The notes under the pieces are model-generated. The model was not told the origin of the DNA. It did not search any database and was given only the letters and a program-made list of their open reading frames with translations. Below are positions 11,907 through 23,600 of a stretch of DNA of 64,000 bases, one piece after another. A program made the translations under genes and the position numbers. This DNA comes from Deuterostichococcus epilithicus. Its lineage: Eukaryota > Chlorophyta > Trebouxiophyceae > Prasiolales > Stichococcaceae. The stretch's first letter is position 1; every line of letters begins with the position of its first letter. The DNA lies in contig JAVTLE010000010.1 in the NCBI GenBank assembly GCA_033439295.1, positions 682,001 through 746,000 on the forward strand. The letters run 5' to 3'.

Positions 11907-13644
11907 TTACCACCTTGGATACCTGCGGATGACGCCAGAAAGATTCAGCGCACTTGGCCGAATTTGTGCTGCACTGGGACGCACAGACCAGACAGCCGCG
12001 TGCATAGGCAGTCTTGGCTTGCAACGAGTTGCCGATGCTAGCGCTAAAAACTATTCGCACCAGAACATGCCCCTGCATTCATTAAATAGCAGCGGTCAGC
12101 CCTCTGCAACGCCCCAGTCCTCCATCTGGGCAAAGCCACGCAACATGCAAGGTGCCGCAGCAGGGCAGCGGAATGGCCGGGAGGGCACGCACTTGATACC
12201 ATCGGGGTCGGCCTCAAAGCCCAGGCCTTTGTAGAAGTCGACGACCTGCATGAGGGCAAATCTGACTGTTGCAGCAGCCGACACAACCAATGTGACCACA
12301 CTGCCGAACCAATATTACAGTGCGCCAGGAATGGGACATGCAGATGGTCGTCACAGACGTGCATTCCGCCAGTTGCAGAATGGGTAGGTTGGGCACGGTG
12401 CATGCCCCACCTGGGCGTCTGCAAACAGCGTGATGTTGTCGATGTTGCGCCGCAGCAGCGACCGCACCATCTGCTCCACCAGTGCCTTTCCCAGGCCCTG
12501 GCCCTGGTATGCCGGGTCCACCAGCACGTCCCAGATCGTGGCATTGAACGCATGGTCCGACGTGGCGCGCGCCAGCCCTGCACGGCACGGCACCGGGGCG
12601 TGCTCACAGGAGGAAAACCTAGCTACCTTATGTCGTGAGCCCGCTGCTGCGTGTTGCGTCCTTGCTCTGGGCTTTTTCCAGACTGTTTCCAGGCCGGACC
12701 AGACCGGACGGAGTGGCCAGCAGCGCAGAGTGCACAGGTGCGGGGAGGCGGCAGCGCACACCTATGAGCAGCTCCTCCTCGTCTGGGCCCGCATCTTTGC
12801 TGCGCAGTGTCAGCGTCGACACCATGTAGCTGTTCGCCAGGGCTGCTTCCATCTTTGCCACGGGCCTTCGCGGCCAGCCAACCTGGATGAGAACGTGTGG
12901 AGGTTGGGAGTCAGTGTCCCGTGCAGCTCTCAGCACGCCCGGTAGTTTGCCAGAGACCAGGCAGAAGATCAATAGAATCCGGCGTGCAGGAACTGGCCTT
13001 GTCGCAGAGCATTTCCACTGACGACGCGCGGACGTCCCCGCCATTTCTGTACACGATCTGTTGGCTGCCACCATCCTCCCCGGTCGTTTCAATCATCACG
13101 AACTCGTCCTGCAGGCAGTTGCGGCTGCACATTCCTGAGACTGATCGACGATGGTGTCTTCCACGCTTCTGTGTTGCTGCGTAGTGACGCGCCCTTCTCT
13201 AGGTGCCATGCACAAGCAGGTCACACACCGTGTCAGGAATGGCGCTTGTGCTGTCTGCCGCTGGAGCCGCTTCCTGTACTGCAACTGCCGCACTGTCTAA
13301 GTCATCTGCCGACGTCTTCTTTCTGCAGTGAGACGTATTTGTCAGTTTCAGCAGTTCTGCACCGACGACTTCTTGGAGCCTTGGCGGCGTCTTGAGTTGC
13401 ATTCCGCGCAGAAGCGGCTGCGCAATGCTGCGGCAGGCAGTGCATGATGCAGCACCTCAGGAACGCGCCTGAAGGCGCCAAACAGTCCGTTGATCACTGT
13501 AATGCTGCTCTGTGGTCCCTGGCGGCTGCCAAGGCGCTGCATGCCATGCCTGTGGCCATGCCGCAAGCTGCAGAATGGCTGGGGGGCTTTCATGCTTGCG
13601 CGTGGCGCTGACCGTGCCTGCGCAAGCTGTGCCGATGCTGCCAT
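11907..13644 (-). CDS. NSI: Plastid GNAT acetyltransferase, NSI/SNAT type
   Basis: Eight exons keep phase: 13644-13370, 13322-13229, 13108-12998, 12882-12762, 12577-12411, 12245-12193, a 12-nt microexon 12072-12061, and 11922-11907, about 282 residues. The N-terminus ([17 protein letters not shown]) looks like a chloroplast transit peptide. The core reads [15 protein letters not shown], then [20 protein letters not shown] with the acetyl-CoA loop QGQGLGKA, then [20 protein letters not shown] and YPRW at the end. This matches plant NSI/GNAT2, a chloroplast lysine N-acetyltransferase needed for state transitions and also described as serotonin N-acetyltransferase. The third intron appears to start with GC (AAG then GCCAGT), supported by the join LCDK-VGWPRRP. 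Without the microexon the conserved GMFW would be lost. An STT7-type kinase, also tied to state transitions, lies in this window but far away. Confidence 0.88.
12061..12072 (-). other. 12-nt microexon of NSI
   Basis: On the minus strand the 12 bases are flanked by GCAG upstream and GTGCGA downstream. They accept phase 2 and return phase 2, and they supply Gly-Met-Phe and most of Trp in the conserved ending GIKGMFWYP. Confidence 0.8.
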
Positions 13645-14188
13645 GACTGTCGGTCCAGACCCATGTGTCGGAGCGAAGCCAGTCATTGCTATTCCCGATG
13701 GTGACTGCATGCCGCAGTCCAATGACCTCGGCGCACACGTCAACAAGTATGCCCCTGTCCTGAGTCAGGTTGTTTGCGGACGCGTGTGCAGGCTGCAAGA
13801 TATATGCTGTCAAGGCCAAGTGTGTCAGATATCCTCAGATTGCTGCAATAGTTGCTGCACGTGCGAGTCGGTGACGTTGCCGATGGCAATGTCAAACGTG
13901 TTGCGCGCAGTGTATAGCTCGAACAACTCAACGACAACACAAGCAAATGAGCCGAAAGTAAGCTGCAAATGGTGCGAAGTGCAGGCGATCAGGTAAAAAC
14001 GGTCGCACTACGCAGCATTATCAGCCGCTGCTGCAGGGCGGGCAGACGTGCGCAGGCTTGCTAAACGAGCCCGCTTATGCCCCGCACTGCAGCCCAGAAA
14101 TCGTTGCCACTGATCTTGCTGTGCACCAACTTACATTGCGCCTGAGTCTGTGACTTGTCGAACAGAACCGAGACATCCGCCATCGTGC
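13645..14188. promoter_or_regulatory. Divergent promoter region, NSI / zinc-finger gene
   Basis: These 544 bases lie between two divergent start codons. Overlapping open frames occur on both strands but show no family motif or splice structure, so I treat the stretch as promoter and 5' UTR. No defined regulatory element was recognised. Confidence 0.4.
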
Positions 14189-14752
14189 ATGGGCGAACAG
14201 GTTGCTCTGTTGGCAGCTTGGGGCTGTGTGTGTTTCAGCGTGTCAGCATACGCGCGTCACAAGGCTATCAGAAAGCCTTCAGCGCAGATCCGAACGAGCA
14301 GCGGTCCGCCCTGCGCGCACACGGCCAATATCAACAACCGCTGCGACGTCTGTGACGGCAGCGGCAAGACCACCTGTGGCAGCTGCGCGGGTGCAGGTAA
14401 CTTGTTAGGTTTTCAACTTGAAGGGCAAGATCTCCACTCATCCGCACGACGTGCACACTGGCGAAACACTCTATGCATCAGGAGATGACTACAGCGGCAA
14501 CATGCATGCAGCACTCGGCGCTCGGCATTGACGGCCGAGCCACCGCATGCCTTCACCCTCCAAACCGATGAGGCATGGGCCCTGCTATGCACTACAGGGC
14601 GGCTGAATTTCCCGGACCAGGTGGTGCTGCCACGCGGCGTGTGGCCGCAGTGGTGTCCAGGCTGCAAGGGCTCCGGGCGGTGGTATTGCGCCCGCTGCTG
14701 CGGGACGGGCATGCGGCGGGAGCCCATCGGCTTCCATTTGCCGCAGGACTGA
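14189..14752 (+). CDS. Small DnaJ-type cysteine-rich zinc-finger protein
   Basis: Two exons (14189-14396 and 14598-14752) join in phase to give about 120 residues. The protein carries two DnaJ-like zinc repeats per half: CDVCDGSGKTTCGSCAGAG before the intron and CPGCKGSGRWYCARCCGTG after it, i.e. four CxxCxG-type motifs, without a J domain. A hydrophobic N-terminal stretch (VALLAAWGCVCFSV) could be a signal or membrane segment. Such stand-alone DnaJ zinc-finger proteins (BSD2-like and relatives) act as plastid or thylakoid assembly factors in plants, but which member this is cannot be told. An in-frame Met at 14150 would extend the N-terminus by 13 residues. Only 79 bases separate its stop from the ROK1 start. 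Confidence 0.72.
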
Positions 14753-14831
14753 GGCTCGTCTCCACCCAGCAGCCGCCGCTGCGGCGCATCCGGAGGGTGG
14801 CTGTCGCCGCGGGCGGTGGCCAGCAGCGGGC

Positions 14832-17800
14832 ATGGACCGCAACATATTTGCCTCGCTGTGCACCGGCGTGCGCTTCGACAAGAAGCGGAAAGGGGCCGCC
14901 GGCTCGGCGCTCAGCAAGCCGCAGCCCCGGCCGGAGGTGGCGGTTGAGCCGCCGCCTGCGGTGGAGCCGCCGCCTGCGGTGGAGCCAGTGTCCAATGACC
15001 CACTGGAGGTGCGAGTATCTGTAGAGAATTTGAGGCGTGTGGCACCTGCCGCGCTGCAATCAGCCACTTTGCAACTGATGCTGGAGCAGAGTCAGGTGCA
15101 AAGCAGCACGATGCGACTGCGAGCATGGCATTTGAGGCGCATGCAATGCCCACAGGCGGACAATGCCTTGCGGAAGCGGCACCACATCAAGGTGAAGGGC
15201 GGCGATGCGCCGCCGCCGCTGCGGTCCTTCGGCCAGCTGCAGTCGCGGCCCGGCTGCCCGCCCGGGCTCGCGGCCACGCTGGNGGGCCTCGGCTGCCGGC
15301 AGCCGACGCCCATCCAGCGGCAAGCTGTCCCTGTGCTGCTGGCGCACCGGGAGATCCTCGCCGTCGCGCCCACAGGTGGCATTATGCGCCACCATGTTGG
15401 ATCCTTGCCGCACCAAACAGCTTCCCGCAGTTTGGTGCATGAGCTGTGCAGGGGCGCTTAGATGATTGGACTGTAGATGATTGGACTGATTTACTTGGAC
15501 TGATCGGACTTATGTACTGTCATGGACGGACCGCCATGGCTCAGCTGCAGCCCTCAGCGATGTGCGACAATCAGGCAATGCAGCAGCAAGCTTCGTGCAC
15601 ACACGCGCCTGTGGCTCTCCGACGTGCTCCTGGCCAGCACGCCAGGCAGGCCCTGAGTCCGACCCAAATGTGTACCAGGCTCCGGCAAGACGCTGGCGTA
15701 CCTGCTGCCGGTGTTGCTGGCGCTGTGCGCCGAGCGCGGCGACAAAGGTATTGCCACCGCAGCCGACGCCGCTGCCGCCGCGGACCCCGCCGCCTCTGCT
15801 GGCGGCCCGAGGGCGGTGGTGCTGGCGCCGACGCGTGAGCTGGCGGCGCAGATATCGCGGGTGCTGGACACGCTGCTACCTGGCAGCGGGCTGCGTGGCC
15901 GGCTGCTCAACCGGTCCACCGCAGCCGGCAGCGACTTCTCCAAGGTTGGTGACTTATGGTGTTCCCCCCGCCTAAATGACAGCACATGACAGCTGCACAC
16001 CACATGGCTGTCTGGTGCAGGCAGTCCCCACACGCTGCCGAGGGCGTGCTCGCATGGGCCGCGCCGTTGTGCGTCCCAGCCTGAGGGGCGGCCTCAACCC
16101 TGCCAGGACCAGGTCCTGCAGCTCTGCCAGCGTGTGCATGCATGGCTGCTCTCCTCTCACTGCGCAACCCCTGTTTTGATTTATCACTTGGTTACTTACT
16201 TATATCCCTTCCACGCAGGTGGACATCCTGCTGGGCACGCCGCTGCTGGCGGGCCAGCAAGTGGCCGCCGGCAGGCTCGTCCTCGGCAACGCGCGGTTCC
16301 TGGTGCTGGACGAGGGCGATCGCCTGCTGGACGCCCAGTTTGTGGAGCAGGTGGACGCGGTGCTCGCCGCTTGCACTGCCCCAGACCTGGTGCGAAACTC
16401 CACGGCAAAGAAAGTCCAGTGTCATGGATTCTAGGCTTGCCCTGCATTCGGGCAGTTTTGGAGCTGGTAGGTGCCATGGTCGTCGCCTGCACGGCAACTG
16501 CTGTGCTGTCACAAAGCTATGTTGCGGAGGAACGCATGATGTCAGGGCGTGCGGCATGCGCCGTGGAGGGCCTGGTGGCACGCGACCGCCGCTTGAGGCC
16601 TGCTCGGAACAGGCGGCTGCGTGATGTGGGAGACTGCTGCAGCGTCCTTTGGATTGGTCCGAGGTTGTACTGGCATGTGCCCCGTGACGATCTGGACTGC
16701 CGAACTACGGTACAGAGTAGGAGCTGCCTGCAGAGCTGTCTTTCAGTATCAACACTTCGACAGAGAATGCGCAGACAGCATCCATTTCACATGGTGCACA
16801 CTGGTCGCACCATGCGCTATGGCTGCAGGGGTCGAAACAGTGGCAGCCATCGCTCACTGGAATTCTTTCAAATTGGTGCTGCAGGTGCGGGCGCTGTTCA
16901 GCGCATCGCTTTCAGAGTCAGTCGAGGATCTGGCCCGCACCATGATGCATGCGCCGCTGCGGGTGACCGTAGGTGCGTCTACGCGTTGCCGCATCAAAGA
17001 TACATACGTTGCAGTGATGCGAAACGCTTGCTGCACACAGAGCGCCCAATGCGTGCCCTCGCACGGACCTCTGTCTCGTGGTGCTTGTCACTCAGCTGAG
17101 GCGGCCTCTTCGGACAATCGGCGGACGGCGAACAAACAGGTTGGGCCGCAGCGGCGTGTCCAGGCGCCGGATGCCGGACCATTTCCCGGACCGTTTCTGC
17201 TAATACCACCTGCAACATCTGCAATGCCTGTCGCTGCCCTGCCCACCGCGCGCGCCCGGCCCCGCAGGCGAGCGCGGCACCGCGGTGTCCTCCGTGCGGC
17301 AGCGCCTGCAGTTCGTGGGCAACGAGGCCGGCAAGCTGCTGGCGCTGCGGCAGGCGGTGGCGGAGGGTCTGGCGCCGCCCGTCCTGGTGTTCGTGTCCAG
17401 CAAGGAGCGCGCCCTGGAGCTGCACAGGCGCGGTTTTGGGGTTTTGGGGTCCCTTCCCTGACTCCTGAATGACTCCTGACGATACAGTGTGTCCAGATGA
17501 TGCTGCGATCAGCTGTGGTTCAAGCCAAAGAGCAAGCCCGAGCCGCACTGAGCGTCGCCGTTACCGGCCCGGGGAAACGTGTTGCGGCAGGGCACTCCAG
17601 CGGCGCACTCGCCAGCATGGGCCCAGCAGGCAGCGCTCCGTGCGGCAGGGCTTTCCGGCACCCATGGTTAATGACGCTTCCTGCGGTTTATGTGCGGATG
17701 AACTCCACCACAAGACTCCAGACATGCAGTTTCTAGGTATCGTTCTAGGGGTCAACATGTCGACTGCGGCACAGGGAGCTGTTGCTGGATGGCCTGCCGG

Positions 17801-19151
17801 CGGACAGCATCGCGGCACAACATCTTTCACAGGCTGCACTGACTCTGGACTCCCGCCCCGAGAACAGGGAGCTGGTGCTGGACAGTCTGCCGGCGGACAG
17901 CATCACGGCGGACCAGGGGGCGGCCGCGCGGCGCGCCGCTATTGAGCGTTTCCGCTCCGGCAAGACCTGGCTGCTGGTCACCACCGACCTGCTGGCCCGG
18001 GTGCGGCTGCCTGTAAGACGTGTTTGCAGTAAGGGACGGCTGAAGAGTTGAGCGTCATCCATGTCTGATGAGCGCCTGGCTGCTGGTCACCCCCGACCTG
18101 CTGGCCCGCATGCCTGCGCACCATGGGCTATCACTCTGTTGTGTTTCAATTTTGTCCTTTCAAACCCTGCAAAGGGCCTGGCTGCTGGTCACCACCGACA
18201 TGCTGGCTCGGGTGCATGCCTGCAAGTAATATCTGTGGGGAAGAAATGCGTTCACAAGCGGTGACGACGACCTGCGACTCGTGTGTGTCTGCCATCAGCC
18301 TGGCTGCTGGTCTCCCACCGACCGGCTGGCCCGGATGCGGCTGGTCGCCTGTTGGGCTTTTGCATCGTCTGATTGTCGCTTATGGGGAAGGAAGCAGCCT
18401 GCGCACCATGCATAAACCACGTTTGTGTGTCTTGAATGTTCATCACAAAACCCATGAAGGACAGGCTGCCGAAAACCACCCACCTGCTTGCTAGGGCGGA
18501 CATGGGGCCGCATGGCATCTGACACCATTCTGAACACGCAGTTGTGGCGGAGCTATAGGAACCCTCACTCTTCGCCGTCGCCCTGGACGCACGTCGGGTC
18601 GGCCGTCCTAGCGACTGGTGTGTCGGGCAAAGGCGCCGATTGAGGGCTCATCCTGAATCGTGGCTGCGTCCGATCCTGCAGGGGAACGACTTTGTGCTGG
18701 ACACAGTCATCTCCTACGACTTCCCGCACTCCACCACCGACTACATCCACCGTGTCGGGCGCACTGGCCGCGCCGGCCGGACAGGCGCGCTGCTGCACCC
18801 CGTTCGAAAGCAGCATGCATGCAGCACCCTGTAGCCAGATAGACGTGCAGCCGCCATGCAAGCCCCCATATATGCATGGCGCGAATCTTGGCGCTGTTCG
18901 CGCTGAAGCCCGGTGAGCCGTCCGTGTCTGCCTTTACTACAGGGCAGGCGGTGACGTACTTCACGGAGGACGATATGCCGCGCGTTAAAAAGATCGCCAA
19001 CATCATCGTCGCCGCCGGCGGGGAGGTGCCGTCCTACATCGGTGACTTCAAGGCGCCCATCCAGCAGCAGCCGAAGCCGAGGGACAGGGAGTCGAATAAG
19101 AAGGAGGACCGGCAGCCAAAGGGTGGCATGAAACGGAAGCCGTCAGCCTGA
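14832..19151 (+). CDS. ROK1: DEAD-box RNA helicase ROK1/DDX52
   Basis: Nine exons are proposed: 14832-15008, 15156-15375, 15679-15944, 16219-16389, 16885-16972, 17268-17427, 17868-18000, 18682-18784 and 18943-19151, about 508 residues. Landmarks in order are an N-terminus typical of the family ([19 protein letters not shown]), the Q motif ([12 protein letters not shown]), [36 protein letters not shown] in place of DEAD, LFSASL in place of SAT, DLLAR, then [14 protein letters not shown] and a C-terminus [19 protein letters not shown] typical of ROK1. ROK1 releases snR30-type snoRNAs and serves 18S rRNA processing in the nucleolus. Two introns (after 17427 and 18784) seem to start GCGCG rather than GT. 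An N at 15283 hides one residue. Two introns carry tandem echoes of exon edges. Confidence 0.87.
15283..15283. other. Ambiguous base in ROK1 coding exon
   Basis: A single N makes the codon GNG in exon 2 of ROK1, so Val, Glu, Ala or Gly is possible. It suggests a draft or polymorphic assembly position. Confidence 0.95.
15461..15512 (+). repeat. Short degenerate repeat in ROK1 intron 2
   Basis: The motif TTGGACTG recurs with GATGA-type spacers (GATGATTGGACTGTAGATGA and onwards) four times over about 50 bases inside the intron 15376-15678. Its origin is unknown. Confidence 0.6.
17432..17449 (+). repeat. TTTTGGGG-type telomere-like tract at an intron start
   Basis: Two GGTTTTGGGG-like units lie four bases inside the intron that begins after 17427 in ROK1. 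The tract is G-rich on the sense strand and able to form a quadruplex in principle. Confidence 0.7.
17775..18360 (+). repeat. Tandem echoes of ROK1 exon 7, both edges
   Basis: A copy of the exon 7 start ([15 protein letters not shown], from 17775) precedes the real start ([16 protein letters not shown], from 17868) by 93 bases. The exon end CCTGGCTGCTGGTC followed by a donor-like GTGCGG is real at 17966 and repeated in degraded form at 18074, 18177 and 18299 inside the next intron (spacing 108, 103 and 122 bases). Confidence 0.85.
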
Positions 19152-19820
19152 CTTGCCCTTTTGTTGGAACGAAAGGCAGCTTGAAAGGAGGCACCACGGT
19201 GCAGGCACACAATCAGACGCTTCACACCATTCGCAGATCGCGCATCGCGGTGACCGTTCACTGGCATCGATCAGCAGCGTCAGAGCCTGCGCATACGTGA
19301 GACCCGCACCACCTGCATCTGAGCTGCACATCTGAGAAAGATTGCCGCAACTCCGGAAGAAGAATAACGCCATCATCGCTGGCACTGCAGCAGGCATCCA
19401 AAGTAGTTGGATAGCTAGATCGCAGCCTCCAGGAGGCGCCGCCCTGCTGTCGGCGCCTGGGATTTTGCCAAAGCGCACTTGCCGCCGCAACCTCGGCTTC
19501 AGCGCTGCTGTTTGGTGGACCGCATATGGCGACGGTGGGTCACCCATGCGTTAATAGCGTCTTACCATGTGCAGCCGCCTTCCAGGCTCCGGCTTGCCAT
19601 CATCGGTCCTGCTGAAGCCGCGCACATGTGCCATGCAGGCAGGGCAGCAAGTGGGGTATCTTTCCGGCGAAAAGAGGCATCTTTGCAGGTGAAATTGCCA
19701 AGCGGCATGCAGTGTCGTGACATCATGCATCCACCTGATCGCTGTGGGGTGACTGCCCATGCATCTGGCAGCAATGCGGCGGCGTCAGCATCACACTGGA
19801 TGGAGACCTGAGCGGGGGCA
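19152..19820. other. Region between ROK1 and the HAKAI-like RING exon
   Basis: About 670 bases without a supported exon. It should hold the ROK1 3' UTR and the promoter or upstream exons of the RING gene. Open frames on the plus strand here have no recognisable motif. Confidence 0.4.
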
Positions 19821-20362
19821 ATGCATGAGCGCAGCTGCTGCGACTACCCCGTGGTGGACTACGGGCGGCTCTGGCCGTGCCTGCACGCCTTCTGCCTGGG
19901 CTGCGTCAGCGACTCCGAGAGCTGCAAGCTGTGAGTCGTGCTCCATGGGCCCTGGCCACACTTGGTGTATGGCATTCTTGTGTACATCTCCTCTGGTATG
20001 ACCTGCTGCACAGATCAGGCTGCTGATTCAGGGCTGCGCTCATGACCGGCGGAAGTGACGTGCCGCACTCGATTGATCTACAACTTCAATTGGGCTACAG
20101 GTGCCGATGCGCCATCTCGCGAGTCGAGCGCATCCCAGCGCAGAAGCTCTATGTCTCGGCCGCGACGCTGCAGGCCTTCAAAAGTAAGTCGTCAAAGAAG
20201 CTGCTCACCACTTGCGCTCCCATTGTTTCTCGCTGCATCATGTGCGCTGGTCAGAGCCCAGCGCCATGCTGAATATGTGTGTGTTGTGGTGCAGCGGAGG
20301 ACGAACTGGTGGAGCATGCTCAACATGCAAATGAGCACCTCAAGCAGCAGTGCAACTTCTAG
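19821..20362 (+). CDS. HAKAI: HAKAI-like RING E3 ligase fragment
   Basis: Three exons join in phase: 19821-19930, 20101-20183 and 20295-20362. The sequence CDYPVVDYGRLWPCLHAFC, then SESCKLCRCAISRVE, matches the RING of HAKAI/CBLL1 (the DYPV/YGRL-PC-H-FC-C pattern). A short charged helix EDELVEHAQHANEHL follows. HAKAI is an E3 ubiquitin ligase that belongs to the m6A RNA methyltransferase complex in plants and animals. Only about 86 residues are recovered, shorter than known homologs, and the first zinc-binding Cys pair is incomplete, so an upstream exon is probably missing. A frame reading LDPNSTDEDKY with an acceptor near 20502 may be a further exon, but I could not join it in phase. Confidence 0.6.
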
Positions 20363-20674
20363 AGGCATCAGAGCTGGAGACCGCCGAACGTCGTGTAATG
20401 GTACTACATGAAGCAGGCCAAGTGAGCACCTGGAAATCTGTGGCGGAGCTGAGTGTCGTATCGTATGGGGATTCATCTTCCGTGAATGGACTGTGTTTTC
20501 CAGCTCGACCCGAACTCGACAGACGAAGACAAGTATGCCAGTGGCAGCGCTGTGAACACCTACAACAATTCTGGACTGAGGCTGCCTCGTTGCTCTCGAA
20601 ACAGAATGTCTGACACACGATCCTACCTAGTCACTGGTGTGAAGTCCAGTCAAAGCGCATAGTGGGTCTCCCAA

Positions 20675-23600
20675 TCATAGTGGATCACCGTAGACCGTGC
20701 ATCTGGTCTTTCCCGAAGCAACATTTTGAAAGTCTGCCTTCCTCTTTTCTCTCGCCCGCTGTGGTCCCTTGTCAGTCGTCCCACGCATCTGCAGCCGGCA
20801 AGGGTTCCGCATTGGGAGCTGTGTGATGCGCGGCAGCAGCAATGCAGCAGGCACCACTGCGATCGAGAGCCGCCACCAGACCGTAGATATCCTGCAACTG
20901 AACCCAGCTCCTGCAGAAACGAAAAAAGAAACGTGCAAGATCCAAGCGGGAGCGGTCGGAGGGGGCGCACCGTCAGCGGCGCCGGACGTCTCGACCTTGG
21001 CGTTGGCCATGTAGCTGTACTTGTTGGCGACCTTGACGGCTGCGCCCGCGGCATCGACCACATTGGACGGCCCTATGGCCAGCTTCTCCTTGAACTCGAC
21101 CGCCGCCTGTGCGGCGGCAGCGGCAGGTGAGTGTGGCACCGGCTGATTGGGGCCGGCGCTCTGCAGGTGCCTGGCGGCTAAAATCCCAATCCCTAAGAAC
21201 CGGCCTCGCGGCCTCCGCATCCTCGGACCAGACCAGCCCGTCAAGAAGCTCTCCAGTGTCCACTCCAACAAGCTGTCTTGGGGCCCTAAACCCTGCAACC
21301 CACCTCCTTCTCCTTCTGGCGCGCCGCCTTGCCGGTGGCAAAGGCGCTGGCGTTGCCGCTCTCCAGCTCCTGGATGGCGCGCTTGATCTGAGAGACCAGG
21401 AAGGAGTCGCGGTCGGTGTAGAAGGAGGTCGCACGGCCCGTGCTGCCGGCGCGACCGGTACGGCCTGCAGCAGGGAGGCACAGAGGCTGAGATTAAAAAT
21501 AATATTTTTTAAAATCGGGGCGGCGCCCAGGCAGGCCGTCCAGGCGCCGCGAGGCGTGAAGGCGTCGGCAGGCCAACAGCAGGGGCAGCCGTCCATCTGA
21601 AGCCGCGTCGTGCCCTTGAACTGCGCAGGCGACTGGTCTGCTGGCAGCAGGCGTCCGAGCCCCAGCGGACGACCGGCGGCCGCTCCGTTGAACAGCACAG
21701 CGCCCACTTGGCGCAGCAGATGTGCCGCTGATGTGCTCCCAGTCCAACGAGCGGCTCAAGGCGCGATCCGACAAGCAGTGCGGCACATGGATAAGACACG
21801 GCACCAATATGGCAGCGATCGTCAGAACCGGTTTCCCACCGATGCGGTGCACGTAGTCCTCGAAAGTCTTAGGCAGGTCGGCGTTGACGACGTGCGCGAT
21901 GCCCTTGATGTCCAGGCCGCGGGAGGCGACGTCGGTCGCCACAAGCACCGACACCTTGCCCGCCGTGAACATGGCTAGCGCGTTCTGCCGGTCGTGCTGC
22001 GGCCGGGAACGGGAGAGCAGCGGCTCAGGCGGGTGACCACGTCTTGGGAAAGAGTTTGTCAATTGTGCTTGCGGTTTTGGGCTAGCTTACCCGCAGCTCG
22101 AGAGGTGCATTCTGGTGCAGTCCAAGTCCAAGGTCTGGCCAGCGCCATGGCGGCACCGCCACCGGCCAGATGTTCTGAGTGCTGGTGGACTGTGAACGAG
22201 ACTGCAAGGGTGTGGCGCGGATGCAGGGAGCGGGGGGCGGGGGCCCACCTGAGAGAGGCCGCCGTGCAGCGCGGCCGAGGGGATGCCCTCGCCATTGAGC
22301 GACTCTGCCACCTGGTCGGCGCGCACCTACAGGACACACAAACAGGGTTAAGATGTAGGGTTTGGAGTTTGCAGGCCTTCGAAAGGAACGAAAGGGTGGC
22401 AGGAGCCGGTGGCAGTGCTGCAAGCACGGCTGCGCTGGACAGTGCAGCCGGTGCCGTCCCTCCCAGTGACCGCAACTGTTAAAATGCTGCGCCATGCGGC
22501 GCTCAACCAATGCAAGCATGCCACATGCAGCGTGACTGGGGCCATACAGCAGGGCAGCAGCGCTGGGTGAAAGAGCAGCAGGGCGGCGCCATGGGACTTG
22601 AGAGTAAGTTACGCGTCGGGGGGGTTCATGGCGGGCACCTTGCGCTCGACGAAGACCACGGAGAGCGGCATGCCGTGCCCGTTCTGCTGCGCCTGGTGCT
22701 GCTCCTCCAGCAGCAGCATCACCACATCGTCGGTCTTGTTGACCTCTGTCGTCTTCTGCAGCCCCTGCAGCACGTTCGCAGTCGGCGTGCTGACCTGGCC
22801 CACCTGCAGTGGCCGAGGAGGGAGCAGGTTGCAGCGTGGCCAAGGAGGGAGCAGGTTGCAGTGCGGCCCTTGTACTGGACACCCGCTGCTAGGTTGTCCC
22901 GGCCTTTGACTTCCTTTCTAAGGAAGGTGGTGGAGGTCAGGATCCCACTGCACCTGCGGTTGCGCTGAACATGCAAAGCCATCTTCTGCATGGCATGTGC
23001 AGCTTTGTCCAGCGATGCAGCACGTCGCAGAGGCTCGCCTTGACGGTGACAGGCTTGTTGAGGTACTGGTTGGCGAGCGTCTCAATCTCCTGCGGCATGG
23101 TGGCGCTGAACAGCAGCGTCTGGTGCCCCGGGTTGAGCGACGCCATGATTTCTGCAAGCGAAAGGACGGAGGCTGAGAATGTGGTCTGCAGGCGTGTGCC
23201 GCAAGAACAGAAGCGGCAGATGACGGACCGGAGGAACGTTCACAGGCGCGGCTTCCCTTGATTCCACAGCTGCAAAGCTGCAGCAGAAACATAAGTAAAG
23301 CACAGCAAAGCCAAGCATAGAAACCATCGAGTCGAGAGGAGCAATGGTAGGCCGCTGCAGACGTTATCCAGGCACCTGAGACCCCTGGGGTTCGAGCCCG
23401 TGTTCAGCCGGAAACCAGTCCAACAAGAGCGCAGCGACAGGTCACAAACATCGTTGGACCCTAGACACAGCGACAACAGTGCAGAAGAGTGGGATCCTGC
23501 CAACCTGAGATCTGGGGCTCGAACCCCATGTCCAGCATGCGGTCCGCCTCGTCCAGCACGATGAAGGAGATGCGGCCGAGGGAGGTGTTGCGCTGCTGCA

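Noticed and set aside
16134-17472. Long plus-strand open frames of 321 and 283 residues
   Set aside because: They span ROK1 introns; only the short in-phase pieces with helicase motifs are real.
23385-23420. GGTTCGAGCCC, resembling a tRNA B box
   Set aside because: No A box or cloverleaf at the right distance on either strand.
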